Below, in pieces: positions 46,601 to 58,490 of a DNA stretch of 64,000 nt (its first letter is position 1; each line of letters begins with the position of its first letter). The stretch comes from Gibbula magus (lineage: Eukaryota > Mollusca > Gastropoda > Trochida > Trochidae): contig OW388292.1 in NCBI GenBank assembly GCA_936450465.1, positions 10,931,756 to 10,995,755 of the forward strand, in the 5' to 3' direction. A program made the translations under genes and the position numbers. Below the pieces are notes generated by a model. It was not told the DNA's origin. It saw only the letters and a program-made list of their open reading frames with translations, and ran no database searches.

Positions 46601-49600
46601 CCGAAATATCTCGTGGTAAGGGATTTTGGAAATTTAATAATTCATTATTACGCGATAAAGAGTACATAGACCTAGTTAAAGATACAATTAAATCTACCCT
46701 GAATCAGTACAAAGTAAACACTAACAAATACTCTATTGATGATCAGTTGTTATGGGAAACGTTACTGTTAATGATAAGAGGGCAAACAATTTACTACTCA
46801 TCAACCAAAAAAAAGAAAATAATGGCAAAGGAAAAAGATTACCAAACTAAACTTATCGAACTGGAAAAAACATTAGATGAAACCGACGAACTTTTAGAAA
46901 AAGAAGAAATTTTAAATGACATCAATGAAGTTCGAATTAATCTAGATGAGATTTATAATCAGAAGGTGCAAGGAATGCTAATTCGATCAAAAGCAAAATG
47001 GATGGAAGAGGGAGAAAAACCTACTAAATACTTTTTTAATTTAGAGGCCAGACACTTTCTGAACAAGGCAATAATGGAAATAGAAAAAAAAGATGGTACA
47101 CTTTTAACCGATATTGCAGATATAATGAACGAGACTAAATCTTTCTACCAAAAATTATATTCAAAACAAGATGTATCATTAATTGACCTTCAAGAGTATT
47201 TCTCAGATATCGACATTGCCAAGCTTTCTTGTGAAGAGGCAGTAGACCTAGAAGGGGAGTTAACTATCAATGAGTTAACACAAGCATTAAAGAAAATGAA
47301 AAACGAAAAAAGTCCTGGACCAGATGGATTTACTACAGAATTTCTTAAATTCTTCTGGAAAGATCTTGGTGTATTTCTTTGTAATTCATTAAACAACGGG
47401 TACAGAAATGGTACCTTATCCACTTCACAAAGACAAGGAGTTATTACATGTATCCCAAAGGGAAACAAACCTAAAAAATATCTAAAAAATTGGCGACCAA
47501 TTTCGTTATTGAATACTGGTTATAAATTAGGTTCGGCTGTTATAGCTAATAGAATAAAGAGTGTACTACCTAAAATAATTAATGAAGATCAAAAAGGCTT
47601 TATTACAGGAAGATATATTGGTGAAGTTACTAGAACAATATATGACATAATGGAATACACAGAAACCTTTCAAATACCAGGAGTACTTATGCTAATTGAC
47701 TTCGAGAAGGCGTTCGATTCGATAGACAGAAATTATTTATTAAATGTTTTAACATTTTTTGGATTCGGTCCTAGCATCTGCCAATGGATAAGTACGTTAT
47801 ATAATGACATCGAAACAAGAATTCTAGTAAACGGTCACATCTCGTCGCCATTTAAAGTAGAAAGAGGTTGCCGCCAAGGAGATCCTATCGCTCCGTATCT
47901 CTTCTTACTCGCTGTAGAAATTCTGAGTATAATGTTGCGAAATGACAAAAAAGTCAAAGGAATATCCATAGGATCCATAGAGTATTTAATTTCCCAATTC
48001 GCCGATGATACCACCTTAACATTAGACGGGAGTGAAAAATGCCTTTATGCAGTTTTGGGTAATCTGAAGTTTTTTGCACGTTTTTCGGGTTTAAAAATAA
48101 ACGCAGATAAAACAAAACTTATATGGATAGGTTCTAAAAAGAGATGTAGATACAAACTGTGTAATGAATGGAACCTTGATTGGTCACAGACAGAATTTAC
48201 TTTACTTGGAATAAAGTTTGATGTAGATCTAGAAAATGTTGTGGACAAAAACTATGATGAAAAATTTAGCTCGATTACTAAACAGATGAACCTGTGGTCC
48301 ACTCGAATATTAACACCTTACGGAAGAAATACCCTGATCAAATCCCTCTTTATTTCCAAATTGAATCATTTATTTTCCGTATTACCAGATCCTTCAAAAG
48401 ATTGTATTGATAAATTTCAAAAGAAATGTTTCCAATTTATATGGCAGAACAAACCAGACAAAATCAAAAGAGATGTTTTGATGCTAAAGCCTGAACACGG
48501 AGGTATAAAAGCACCTAATATCAGGGATATAATAACATCACAGAAATTAAAATGGATCAACAGACTCAATAGTAAAAATAATAAATGGGGTTATTTGTTT
48601 TTTAACCGGGTAAAAGATAAGAATATGCTTTGGCTTTCTGATTCAGGTTATGTCAAGAAGAGAATAATACCAACGCTAACTAACTTATTTTGGAAAGATG
48701 TTCTCAATGCCTGGTCAATTTATTTGTCAAAAACAAAAACGCTTATCAAAACCGAAGAGGATTTCCGATCTCAGTCTGTTTGGAACAATGAGAATCTACA
48801 AATTGCAAATAAAACTTTATTTTATAGCTCTTGGTACCAAAAAGGGATACATTTCATAAATGATTTTATCGATGAAGATGGTAATATACTCAGCCTTGAC
48901 GAATTTAACAGGAAATATTCCCTTAATATAAATTTTTTGACTTATGAAGGTATACGGAGAGCTATTAAGTCATACGCATGTCGACTTGATATACCAAACT
49001 TAACAAAAATAAATCTTCGACCAATCTACCCCTTCAATATAAGGCTCATAAACAATTATCTGGTAAACAAAACGATATATTCTACATTACTGAACTCCAC
49101 GTTTGTTCACCTACCCTGCTACTCGAAATGGGAAAGAATTTTAAATTGTCAATTCACTGAATCGGAATGGAAAATATTTAACATTATTAGTAATAAATGC
49201 ACTCCTTGCACGGACCTTAAATGGTTCCAATATAAGATTATTCATAACATTCTGCCTACGAAACAATTTATACATAAGTTGAGCTATATAGAATCGCCAG
49301 TTTGTTGTTTTTGCAAAAGTGAAGTGGAAACGTTAGATCATCTGTTTTGGAAATGTGATATTGTTTTAAACTTATGGAAGGATTTAGAAGCATGGCTACA
49401 TTCTGAACAGATTCCTATCAATCTTACTATTGAAAAAGTTATACTTGGCATCAAAGGTAAAAACAATAACCCTTTAAATGCCATAATCTTACTGACTAAA
49501 CAAATAATCTACCGAAGCAGCAAAAAAGGTTTTACTCCATCCATTACTTATATCAAAAAGGAAATCATTAAATACTACAATATCACAAAATGTATTTACT

Positions 49601-49934
49601 TCTCCGACCAAAATGAAGAGAAATTTATAAAATTTTGGTCAACACTTCATCTACTTTTCCGAAAACGTGATTTATAATATGTTTAATCATAAATAAACTC
49701 GACTTAATAATTCCAACACTTTTATAAGTGACTTGTGTCAATCATATTTTTGTCTGTCTTCTTTTTGTAATCGTTTCGACCTAGTTAGCACGTACATGTA
49801 TACTTGTGTTTATCATTAGACATGTGATGTACAGTATATATGAAGTGTATATTTCCTCATATTTATGTGATATCAGCAGATTGTATTAATGTCATGCCTG
49901 TAAAAAAAATATGGAAATAAAAAAAAACAAAAAA
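46601..49934 (+). mobile_element. 5'-truncated L1/Tx1-type LINE with target-site duplication
   Basis: Flanked by AACTAAAATATCTG (46587-46600) and AACTAAAATACCTG (49935-49948), 13 of 14 identical. The 5' edge cuts into ORF2 upstream of the reverse transcriptase. The 3' side has a ~230-bp untranslated region and an A-rich end (from about 49910). Truncation, direct duplications and an A-rich tail are the hallmarks of target-primed reverse transcription. The intact frame and single mismatch indicate a recent insertion. Confidence 0.9.
46603..49677 (+). CDS. LINE ORF2 fragment: reverse transcriptase, L1/Tx1 type
   Basis: The open frame enters from the truncated 5' edge and runs 1,024 codons without a break. 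Residue positions from 46603: early motif SRGKGFWKFN at about 3-12; SPGPDG (RT motif 1) at 237; the motif 3 aspartate block FEKAFDSID at about 367; GCRQGDPIAPYLF at about 422; the catalytic FADD at 466-469; LLGIKF downstream; and a C-terminal Cys/His cluster (CCFCKSEVETLDHLFWKC) at about 901-918, as in L1/Tx1 proteins. The N-terminal APE endonuclease is absent, so this copy is not autonomous. A methionine start is not meaningful for such a truncated insertion. Confidence 0.93.
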   Translation, partial: EISRGKGFWKFNNSLLRDKEYIDLVKDTIKSTLNQYKVNTNKYSIDDQLLWETLLLMIRGQTIYYSSTKKKKIMAKEKDYQTKLIELEKTLDETDELLEKEEILNDINEVRINLDEIYNQKVQGMLIRSKAKWMEEGEKPTKYFFNLEARHFLNKAIMEIEKKDGTLLTDIADIMNETKSFYQKLYSKQDVSLIDLQEYFSDIDIAKLSCEEAVDLEGELTINELTQALKKMKNEKSPGPDGFTTEFLKFFWKDLGVFLCNSLNNGYRNGTLSTSQRQGVITCIPKGNKPKKYLKNWRPISLLNTGYKLGSAVIANRIKSVLPKIINEDQKGFITGRYIGEVTRTIYDIMEYTETFQIPGVLMLIDFEKAFDSIDRNYLLNVLTFFGFGPSICQWISTLYNDIETRILVNGHISSPFKVERGCRQGDPIAPYLFLLAVEILSIMLRNDKKVKGISIGSIEYLISQFADDTTLTLDGSEKCLYAVLGNLKFFARFSGLKINADKTKLIWIGSKKRCRYKLCNEWNLDWSQTEFTLLGIKFDVDLENVVDKNYDEKFSSITKQMNLWSTRILTPYGRNTLIKSLFISKLNHLFSVLPDPSKDCIDKFQKKCFQFIWQNKPDKIKRDVLMLKPEHGGIKAPNIRDIITSQKLKWINRLNSKNNKWGYLFFNRVKDKNMLWLSDSGYVKKRIIPTLTNLFWKDVLNAWSIYLSKTKTLIKTEEDFRSQSVWNNENLQIANKTLFYSSWYQKGIHFINDFIDEDGNILSLDEFNRKYSLNINFLTYEGIRRAIKSYACRLDIPNLTKINLRPIYPFNIRLINNYLVNKTIYSTLLNSTFVHLPCYSKWERILNCQFTESEWKIFNIISNKCTPCTDLKWFQYKIIHNILPTKQFIHKLSYIESPVCCFCKSEVETLDHLFWKCDIVLNLWKDLEAWLHSEQIPINLTIEKVILGIKGKNNNPLNAIILLTKQIIYRSSKKGFTPSITYIKKEIIKYYNITKCIYFSDQNEEKFIKFWSTLHLLFRKRDL

Positions 49935-49948
49935 AACTAAAATACCTG

Positions 49949-50507
49949 AAATTTACTTTCGGGTTTGGTGTGTTGAATACAATTTTTTCTTTTGCTATTG
50001 ACCTGATTTGAATTATGCCAATAGGAGTCACTTCCCTATACCCTTCCTGTATTGCAATGCTGTTTGGCTTTTTAGCGTATTTCTTTCCGAAAAGTAAATC
50101 ATTTATAGAACATTATTGCCAACTTCAAATTAATATGAAATACAAAAAAGGATAGACGGTATGTTATATCATATTTCAGTGTGTATGATTTGAGACATAA
50201 GCAACAAATTGAAGCCGAGTCTGAATTATGATAATGCATCCGACATGGCGGCTGTCATCTCTTGTGCCTGTTGGTACAGAGAAGTGAGGATACTTTTTTT
50301 TATGTTTATATACATTGTATAATGATATTTCCTTCGGTTGAAGGATGAATTAGAAGGAAATTGCTTTCTCCAGGGTATGTAACTCTAGACAGGTAGTCGT
50401 CCACGCTCATAGGTGGCGTGGATAGATGGTATTGAAGGGTGGTGTGAGTTGTATTAGGTCATTCTCGCTTCACGTGCAGCTACGGCCAGTTCGTTACATA
50501 ATTAACA
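49949..50507. other. Leader region upstream of the Ngaro-like gag
   Basis: Holds no recognised gene. Part of it (perhaps from about 50290) should be the 5' end of the Ngaro-like element, but I could not define its A1 repeat. Confidence 0.4.
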
Positions 50508-51215
50508 ATGGAAGCCAAAATCGACTCCATCTTGGAAAAACTCGAATCCAGTCAACATAAGATACAGTCTGCTTTGGAATCAAAGATATCTTCACTCAGA
50601 GAGGATTTCAATCGAACGACTAACGATATCCAGAAACTGAAAGCAGATAAGGAATACACATGGTCTAAGGAAGGCAACAAGATACAGTACAATTTCAACG
50701 CCGAGACCATTCAATGTCTGCAGCATGTTGTGTCTTCGATTCGCAACGAGACTTATACTGATGCAGAGTCAATGATTGAAACCGAGTGCGAGAGACTGAA
50801 ATTGCGAAACAAGCATATACGGATCGCCGATTCGTCCGAAGGTGGATGGGAGACAGTGAGACAATACGTTTCTAATGAACTTGCTGACAACTCTGATGAT
50901 GATCGAGCGATTTTCCGTGCTAACACGAGAGCAGTGCGAAAGATACGTCAGAAGCGTGGAAGGTACTCACCGTATGGAGGTCGAGGTACACGCAGGAGTG
51001 CTTCTGTTACTCGTCCCGTGCAGCAGGTGATCAGCGGCTCTAACGGTCCCCAGCATGTACAGTCTTTCAACCAGCCCTTTCGTCCCCGAGGTCAACGTAC
51101 CGGAGCATGTTTCTCCTGTGGCGAGTTCATTCACTTTCGGAGAGAATGTCCCTACACCAGTGCCGGAAGTCAGGGAGTGTCAGTAGGAAGCAGCGCAGGC
51201 CAGTCGAGCCAGTGA
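50508..51215 (+). CDS. Gag-like protein of the Ngaro-type element
   Basis: 235 codons from ATG in a clean context. The N-terminal ~50 residues are predicted coiled coil (SILEKLESSQHKIQSALESK). The middle is charged, and a basic Arg-rich region (about 145-195) precedes one CCHC knuckle, C201-x2-C-x4-H-x4-C214. A Ser/Gly-rich end follows. The role would be RNA binding and particle assembly. It ends at TGA 51213-51215, and the RT frame continues in the same frame directly after. Readthrough is possible but unproven. Confidence 0.82.
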   Translation: MEAKIDSILEKLESSQHKIQSALESKISSLREDFNRTTNDIQKLKADKEYTWSKEGNKIQYNFNAETIQCLQHVVSSIRNETYTDAESMIETECERLKLRNKHIRIADSSEGGWETVRQYVSNELADNSDDDRAIFRANTRAVRKIRQKRGRYSPYGGRGTRRSASVTRPVQQVISGSNGPQHVQSFNQPFRPRGQRTGACFSCGEFIHFRRECPYTSAGSQGVSVGSSAGQSSQ

Positions 51216-53244
51216 TCAGAGAGAGAGTTGTCAGTTAAGTGTGATTTTCAAAATAGTCAATATACTGTAAATGATATTTACACTGAAAAGCTTACTGATA
51301 GCTACTTTGAGTATGAACAGGGAATGTCCGAGATTTTGGTCAGGGGTAGGCTTAAGAAGTGTTTAGCATTTAGGAAAGCTATTGGTGCCTCCCAATTCGT
51401 GGTAGATATTGTAAAAAATGGATATAAAATTCCTTTTTTAACCAGACCTCCCAATATGTTTTTCAGAAACAACCAGTCAGCAATGCAGCACGCCAGTTTT
51501 GTGACAAAAGATGTTGATGAACTTATTAAGAAGAACTTGATTAGTGAATGTGATTCGCCTCCTGATGTTGTTAATCCGCTCTCTGTATCAGTGCAGTCCT
51601 CAGGCAAAAACGGTTGATCCTTGATTTATCAAAAGTGAATAACTATGTGTCGAAAATAAGTGTGAAATATGAGGACTGGAAGACAGCCTTGCTGTATATA
51701 CGTCAGATTGACTATCTTGTGAAATTTGATATACATTCAGCTTATCATCACATTGATATGTTCACACAACATACGGAGTTTCTTGGTTTCTCTTGGCCAG
51801 ATAGACATGGAAAGTTACACTTTTATAAGTTTTTGGTTTTGCCTTTTGGTTTAACATCGGCACCTTATGTATTTACTAAGGTAACAAGACAGCTTGTCAA
51901 GAAGTGGAGGGCGGAAGGCTATAGAATCGTAACATTTCTAGATGATGGTGTTCTTGTAGGAGATTCGAACTCGGGCACTCTGACTATACATTTGTAGGTT
52001 CGGCAGTGAAAGATCATATCATTGCTTCTGGTTTCGTACCAAAGGTAGAGAAGTCGTTATGGTCTCCGTCACAGTCTCTGGAGTGGTTAGGTTTACATAT
52101 AGACACAACAACGATGTTATTGAGTGTACCTAACAGAAAAGTTGACAAACTTATCAGAACAATACATCATGTACTGGGTTTGAGTTCAAAACCTTTACCA
52201 GTGAAGTGTGTAGCCTCAGTTGTAGGGCAGATTGTTTCAATGAAGTTGGTTGTGGGTGGCCTGGCCCAGTTAATGACGAGATCATTGAGTGTGGATATTG
52301 TCTCGGCTAGATCTTGGAGCAGTAAAGTAACACTTTCTGACAGTAGTAGACTGCAGTTACAATTCTGGTTAGACACTATTGGTTGCTATGTTTCAAGAAG
52401 TTTGATTCAGTCAGCAGGTGCAAGGAAGCTGTTGTATTCAGATGCAAGTCACACTGGGTATGGTGGTTATTGTGTGGATGTGAACAAGATTGTGTCACAT
52501 GGTCAGTGGTCTGAGGAAGAGCGTAGAAAAAGTTCCACATGGCGTGAGCTCCAAGCAGTAAACATGGTGTTAAAAAGTTTGGCACGAAGTTTGAAACAAG
52601 AAAGAGTCAAGTGGTTTACTGATAATCAAAATGTGGTCAATATTGTAGAGAAAGGTAGCATGAAAACACATCTTCAAGCTATTGCGTTACAAGTTTTTCA
52701 ACTTTGTTTCGAGTGCAATATAGATTTGCATATGCAGTGGATACCACGAAACGACAATGAACAAGCTGATTTTCTGAGTAGAATAGTGGACCATGACGAT
52801 TGGGGTGTCAGCAGAGGGGTGTTTCAGAGTGTCGACAGAAAATGGGGACCACACGAGGTTGATCGATTTGCCTCATATTACAATGCTAAGCTGACAAATT
52901 ATAACTCTCGCTACAGCAACCCAGGATGTGCAGCTGTAGACTGTTTCACTGTGAACTGGAAAGGAGTCATGAACTGGGTTGTTCCCCCTGTGTGTTTGAT
53001 ACCAAGAGTTATCAGATATATGTCCGAATGTCAAGCAGTAGGTACACTTGTTGTTCCACAGTGGAAGTCGTCTGCTTTTTGGCCATTGCTGTGTCCACAG
53101 TCTCGGTTTATACCACAAGTGAAGGATTGTATGTATCTACCCACATCAAAGGAGGCATATGTTGCTAGTAGGATGAAGGGGGGTCTGTTTGGTGAACACG
53201 ATTTGAATTTCAACATGTTAGCACTGTTGCTTGATTTTCATTAA
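51216..53244 (+). pseudogene. RT-RNase H of the Ngaro-type element, two frame breaks
   Basis: Frame 1 (to about 51617) holds the N-terminal RT part up to SVQSSGK. A one-base slip at an A run near 51606-51610 leads into RLILDLSKVNNYVS, FDIHSAYHHI, LPFGLTSAPYVF and the catalytic FLDDG (51935-51949). A second slip near 51985 leads into SAVKDHIIASGFVPKVEKS, WLGLHID and RNase H: YSDASHTGYGGYC (first Asp), STWRELQAV (Glu), WFTDNQNVV (Asp), NEQADFLSR (last Asp). After it comes the conserved extension HEVDRFASYYN, AVDCFTVNW and FWPLLCPQ typical of YR retrotransposons. All catalytic residues are present. Confidence 0.88.
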
Positions 53245-54280
53245 TGATTTTGTTCATGTTACAGGTGTGTTTCATGACGTGTATCGAGACGAAATTGATT
53301 GTCTCCCCTCCCATGTTCGGGATTTCGCATATGAGCTGCCTGGTTTGTTATCCCAGTCACGGGCTGAGTCTACGACAAAGAAGTACAGCATGGGTTATGC
53401 AACTTGGAAAAGGTGGGTGAAGAGTAAAAGTATATCAGATGTTTTGCCTGTGTCACCTTTACATTGTGCAATTTACTTATTGTCCATAGTACACAGTACA
53501 TAGTTAGCGATTCAGTATCGCCGGTTGTGAATGCTTTTTATAGTTTGAGACATGCCCATTATACTGTTGGTTTACCCAGTCCTACAGATAATACTTTAGT
53601 AAAAAGATGTTTTGGGGGCCGCAAAAAGAAAGCTTGCTCGGAAAGCAGTAAATAAAAAAGAGCCACTTACCGTTTCTGTTTTAGAGCAGTTATATGATGC
53701 AAAAGGTGAAACTGGTTCTTTAATGGATTTGAGAATAGTAGCAATGTCTTTGATTGGTTATGCAGGATTTCTGAGATCTGCTGAATTATTGAGTATCACT
53801 AGAGCTGGTATTGTGTTTTGCTAGTCTCCTATGATGATGTTTATCGACAAATCTAAGACTGATATCTATAGGGATGGTGCCTGGCTTGTCATTGGTCGTA
53901 CAAATACAAAATTGTGTCCTGTAACCTGTCTAGAACGATATTTGCTTCTTGCTGAAATTGATCCTACATCTGACTGTTTTGTCTTCAGATATATGTCTAA
54001 ATGTGCCAATGGTTACAAACTGAGAAAAGCTAATGTGCCTATGTCTTACAATAGACTAAGGGAAATATTTATAGAAACATTCAGTCCTTTTGTTGATGAT
54101 ATCAAGAAATATGGTCTGCACAGTCTGCGAAGTGGCGGTGCAACTGCTGCCGCTAACAACGGAATCCCGAATCGGATGTTCAAGAGGCATGGTCGCTGGC
54201 GAAGTGAGAAAGCTAAGGATGGATATATTAAAGACAGTTTAGATAGCAGATTGAAAGTGTCGCTCTCGCTCGGGCTCTGA
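53231..54280 (+). pseudogene. Tyrosine recombinase of the Ngaro-type element, broken
   Basis: The N-terminal core-binding part reads LLSQSRAESTTKKYSMGYAT and SPLHCAIYLLSIV (frame 2). It shifts near 53500 and again near 53610, and meets an in-frame TAG at 53822-53824. Catalytic residues are visible: the box I region GFLRSAELLS, then box II HSLRSGGATAAANN (H-x-x-R), HGRWRS (H/W) and the tyrosine in KDGYIKDS. It ends at TGA 54278-54280. The enzyme would integrate the circular cDNA. It overlaps the end of the RT frame by 14 bases. Confidence 0.85.
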
Positions 54281-54295
54281 CTTTCTTTGTATCTC

Positions 54296-54419
54296 TCGGC
54301 CGTGTAGTGCACCCTTACTGTTTGTATATTGTATAAAGTGTAAATATGCAAATCTGATTGTGGCAATGATGATGATGATGATGATGATGAATTGAAATAA
54401 ATCGGCCGTGTAGTGCACC
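54296..54419 (+). repeat. Split direct repeats 3' of the Ngaro-type element, with (ATG)n
   Basis: TCGGCCGTGTAGTGCACC occurs at 54296-54313 and 54402-54419. Between them is an (ATG)n run (about 54366-54390). The position just after the recombinase fits the B1-A2-B2 layout of Ngaro, but a matching A1 copy upstream of gag was not found. Confidence 0.65.
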
Positions 54420-55029
54420 AGCGTGCCCTATGTTATATGTGACAATGTGTTTTGTTGTCTGTAAGAGTGGAATGTGGGGTTGGAGAACAGTAAGTCCTGT
54501 GTATACACATGACAACAGAGTTTGCATGTCCTCCGACACATTGTGTCTATTCACAAGAAAGAAGTTGTTATCGAAATAGTATATCAAATGCCGTTTAAAC
54601 ATTTCAAATTGCTGTCAATGTCAGAAATGAAATACGAATTTGATTGTGAGTAAGTTAACATAGATTCAGGAAGTGACTGAAGTCGTTTCCGGTATTTTCC
54701 GTATCTAGACGTTGTGATATCTAAATACTCATTCAAAGCATCGATGTCACTGACAAAACATTGTTCACTTTCAAAACCGTGGATGCTCGTCATGTATATT
54801 CTTTTGTAACATTGAAATGTCAAGATGTCGCATTTTATCAAAACAGAAAACAAAACAAAAATCAATAAGAAAAACCACCAGCAGCCGACAGTTCTACAAA
54901 GATTAGGTATCAATGACTCGTGTCATATTTTACATTTACTGAACTAGCATGTATTCATAAACTGACAGTATATTAGTTCAACATTGACACTCGCATTGGA
55001 ATCACATAGCTCCTTTTTTTATGTGGTAT
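54420..55029. other. Intergenic DNA, nothing recognised
   Basis: No supported coding frame or repeat. Confidence 0.45.
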
Positions 55030-55950
55030 ATATGACATAGCTGTTTGTTTAATGTGGTACATATGACATGCCCCACGCTCCTTAGTGTAAAGATGCCAAT
55101 ATTCTTTTGCAACATTACAATTTTTGACTTAAGAAACTTTTTTGCAATAAAGATAATATAATTCAGACATCCGATGTTTAAACCGGTTTGTTCACTTGGT
55201 GGTGTATTTTAGTGCATATATAACATAATTTGGCATGTCTTTGAAACATCGTGTCAACGCGAAATCTAGACCGATCATTTTACATTTTGTCATTATCAAA
55301 GGAAAGTTGAGTGGTCCCTAACTTAATCTGAATTGATATCTCATAGTAAACAGTTAAAAGTTTGGCAGTTTTTAAGTTACCAGGGGTCACTTTTTCAAAA
55401 CTACAGTTTTTATTTTCTTCTGTGAAATATAGTTAGTAAGTGATCAACTGGGTCTAACATACATTATATACTTCATTTTATACTCATGCAATGTATTGTG
55501 ATGAATTTGTTCTCTTTTTGTCAATATGAATTTTTTTATTCGAAAATTAATGAAATTTGAATTTTCAGAAGTTGACCCCTTCTGTCTTGAAGAATAGAGA
55601 CGATTTTATGGATGTACAATTTCTTTATTCTTTGAAGGCGAACATTAGGTTCTAATGTCGTTCTCAAGCAAGTGATACAAAACTGGGTTATACACATAAG
55701 TTGTTTTCACATGAGATTGGAGATGAGCTGTTGCTCTATCACATCAACTTCTAGAACGCCAATCAAACAACCCTTCTGTCTTTTTCATTATGCCAAATTA
55801 CATAAACATATACCATGGATGTATTGTCATTGTCATTGCATTTGATGTAATTTTATTGACGTTACAAGGAACGTCAATTTACATGATATTTGCACTAAGA
55901 TTCACATGTAGATGAACAAAATATGTTCGCCTTTTCTGTATGAATCCGTT
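55030..55950 (+). repeat. Direct duplication, copy 1 (partner 57930-58490)
   Basis: Ordered shared words: GTTTGTTCAC, TATAGTAAACAGTTA, TTTTCAAAACTAC-GTTTTTAT, TTCTTCTGTGAAATAT, GTGATGAATTTGTTCTC, TTTTCATTATGCCAAATT, TTTTATTGACGTTACAA and AACGTCAATTTACA. This copy holds about 220 bp (55560-55780) not seen in the other. Confidence 0.75.
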
Positions 55951-56059
55951 TGCATTAATAGTGAGTTTTGCTATGTACTGTTTCTACTGATGTAATTGAT
56001 GAATACACCAAGTCATACTACTATAGGAGCCAAACACGATGACAAATAGTTGCACTGTA

Positions 56060-56330
56060 AGTTCAACAATAATAAGCTTTATCCATTTGGATGAAATAAA
56101 CATTTATTTAAGAGCAAACGAAAATGCATTTACAGAAATTTCATTGGAAAGGTATCAACTGCAGGAAACGAGCTGCAAACTTTAACAAAATGGGACAGTT
56201 GAAAACATCTTTTTTTCTTTATTATTATTTTGGAAGGATAATATTGTAATACATGAGAATATAATCCATGGAATACATGAATAATGAAATGGCATATCGA
56301 TCTAGTTCTTATCACTTATGCAGCATCATA
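56060..56330 (+). repeat. Diverged duplicate of 40690-41000
   Basis: See partner. AAAATGGGACAGTTGAAAAC lies at about 56188. From 56331 to 57929 nothing is assignable. Confidence 0.55.
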
Positions 56331-57929
56331 TGCTACCTTAGTAGTCAACGTGTGGTACTGGCAAACCATATAGAGGAAGATATTCCTTGTATTGATAATA
56401 CACAGTTGAATTGAACTCCATATAAAATCTTTTAGGGCACTATGCAAAACTTCATTAGCATGATAAATAAAACTTATAACAGAAAACGTATTCTTCTATA
56501 AATCAATCCATTCGATAGTTTCATGCTAGATACATCTTTAAGACAATCTGCAGGATTGGGATTCTATTTTAAGAGATTTAGTGTATGCATTGCTTGACCA
56601 AATGGTTGGATGAACTATGTCTAGATTATACACCTCTCGTCCCTTACAAACATTACACTACAGCCAAGGGAAAAGAAATAATTTCTTAATGATATCATCG
56701 AAACAAACTATCACAGGGAAATTCAATTTCACTTGATCTGTTTTGAATTAACTTTTAAACTACAGATACTTGGAGTTACATTAAACCTTTTTGATGTTTG
56801 TGTTATATTCTCGTTTAGCTGGAATTGCAACTGGTGAAACGCTAGACACGTGTCTGTCTTGATCACGAACAGTGATAGCTATTATTACTCCTCCGTGGAC
56901 ATACATGCAATGTGCTGTAATGGAGCTGTAGGAATGTGTTCATAATCGTTACAGTTTTGATGCTACTAGTTCGTGTTACTAGTTCAGGTCACTGTCAAAA
57001 TGGTAAAATCTGTATTTCATCACACTGGCAATACGTTCTATTGATTAATTCAGACGGGTAACAAAATACTGAAATGCTCCTTATGAAATGTTATTCCTAT
57101 TCGTTAATAATTTGATATCAAACTCGGTTTTGCTCGTGTTATATCAAATTCATTTAGTTGTTTGATATAATTGGTATCACACAGAAGGTAATTTGGTAAC
57201 ATGTATTTCACAATATTGCTCTATGGTTACATGGAGCTGTTGTTTGTTAAGGTGGAAGCGAAACAAAAAGTCACGGAAGAACTGCTCTTCATAAACAAAT
57301 CGAGTGAAACTTAGAAATTAGATGGTGAGACCAATATAGTTATCAGATATCATTCATGGTTTTAATATAATTGTATTCATAATAACAAATTAACAAACTA
57401 TCAAGCTGATTCTAACACAATTTCCATACGACATATGATACGACATTAAGTGAAAATGTAACATCAACTATTTAGACCATTATAAATTACAAATATATAC
57501 ATACATTAAAGCATGAACATTATTATTCTCTAGTCGTCCCAACAAAGCTGTGTATATTAGGATTTCGTCCATCTGTAGAAATATTTATCAAATACAAAAG
57601 AATCTATATTCTCCTGTTGGCATACAGTTACAGTTTACTGTGTCTAAGATGCTCCTGTTCACGGAGTGATCATAGGAGGCATGTATACAAAGTCATATCT
57701 TACACTCAATCCTTGTCCAACAGAGTTGTTGATTTCAGTAATTGATACTTTTGATCAAAGGAGAACGGAGAGTAGACCTAGTTGAATAATTTCATCCATT
57801 GATTAATAGTTAAAAACCATGCATAAATCACTTTATATTTGTATATCCATGAATTTATTCAACGCATGTCATATAGCTATGCATCCCATCTTGATATCAC
57901 TTTGTTCGATTCGCTTTTCAAAGGTTTGC

Positions 57930-58490
57930 ATTTTAGCTGCCAACCGAATGTTTGTTCACCAACTTGTGTACTTTAGTGTAAATATCATAATTTTGCATTC
58001 ATTTGAATTATCGTACCAATCATTTTGCTATATAAAAAGACAGTTGAGTATTCATAACCTGATTTGATATCTTATAGTAAACAGTTACATATGTGGCAGC
58101 TCTTTGACAATCTTTTCAAAACTACTGTTTTTATGTTCTTCTGTGAAATATTCAGTACGTGATCAAATAGGTCTATTGTACATATATTTTTCCTCTTATA
58201 CTCATTCAATGTATTTGTGATGAATTTGTTCTCCTTTGGTCAATAAGAAAACTTTAATTCGAAATTTTATTAATTTTGAAATTTTAATGTTTTACCCTTT
58301 CCTGTCCTTTTCATTATGCCAAATTTCATAAACATGCACCACTGCCGTGACGATCACAAGATACGTTGAGAATGATTGATTTACTCATGGTTATATGGTG
58401 ATTCATTGCCATTTTATGTGATTTTATTGATGTTACAATGAACGTCAATTTACAGATATTTCCAGTAAGAATAACATGTAGGTGAAAAAC
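57930..58490 (+). repeat. Direct duplication, copy 2 (partner 55030-55950)
   Basis: See partner. Same orientation, about 2.6-2.8 kb downstream. From 58491 to 59736 no feature is supported. Confidence 0.75.

Larger units (their letters stand above)
50508..54419 (+). mobile_element. Ngaro/DIRS-type YR retrotransposon, decayed
   Basis: The order is gag with zinc knuckle, RT-RNase H, then tyrosine recombinase, with no methyltransferase seen. That favours Ngaro over classical DIRS. Members replicate through RNA and integrate by recombinase rather than by DDE integrase. A short direct repeat at 54296-54313 and 54402-54419 is where the split repeats B1 and B2 would lie. Several frame breaks make the copy inactive unless some are assembly errors. 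The 5' limit is not defined. Confidence 0.88.
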
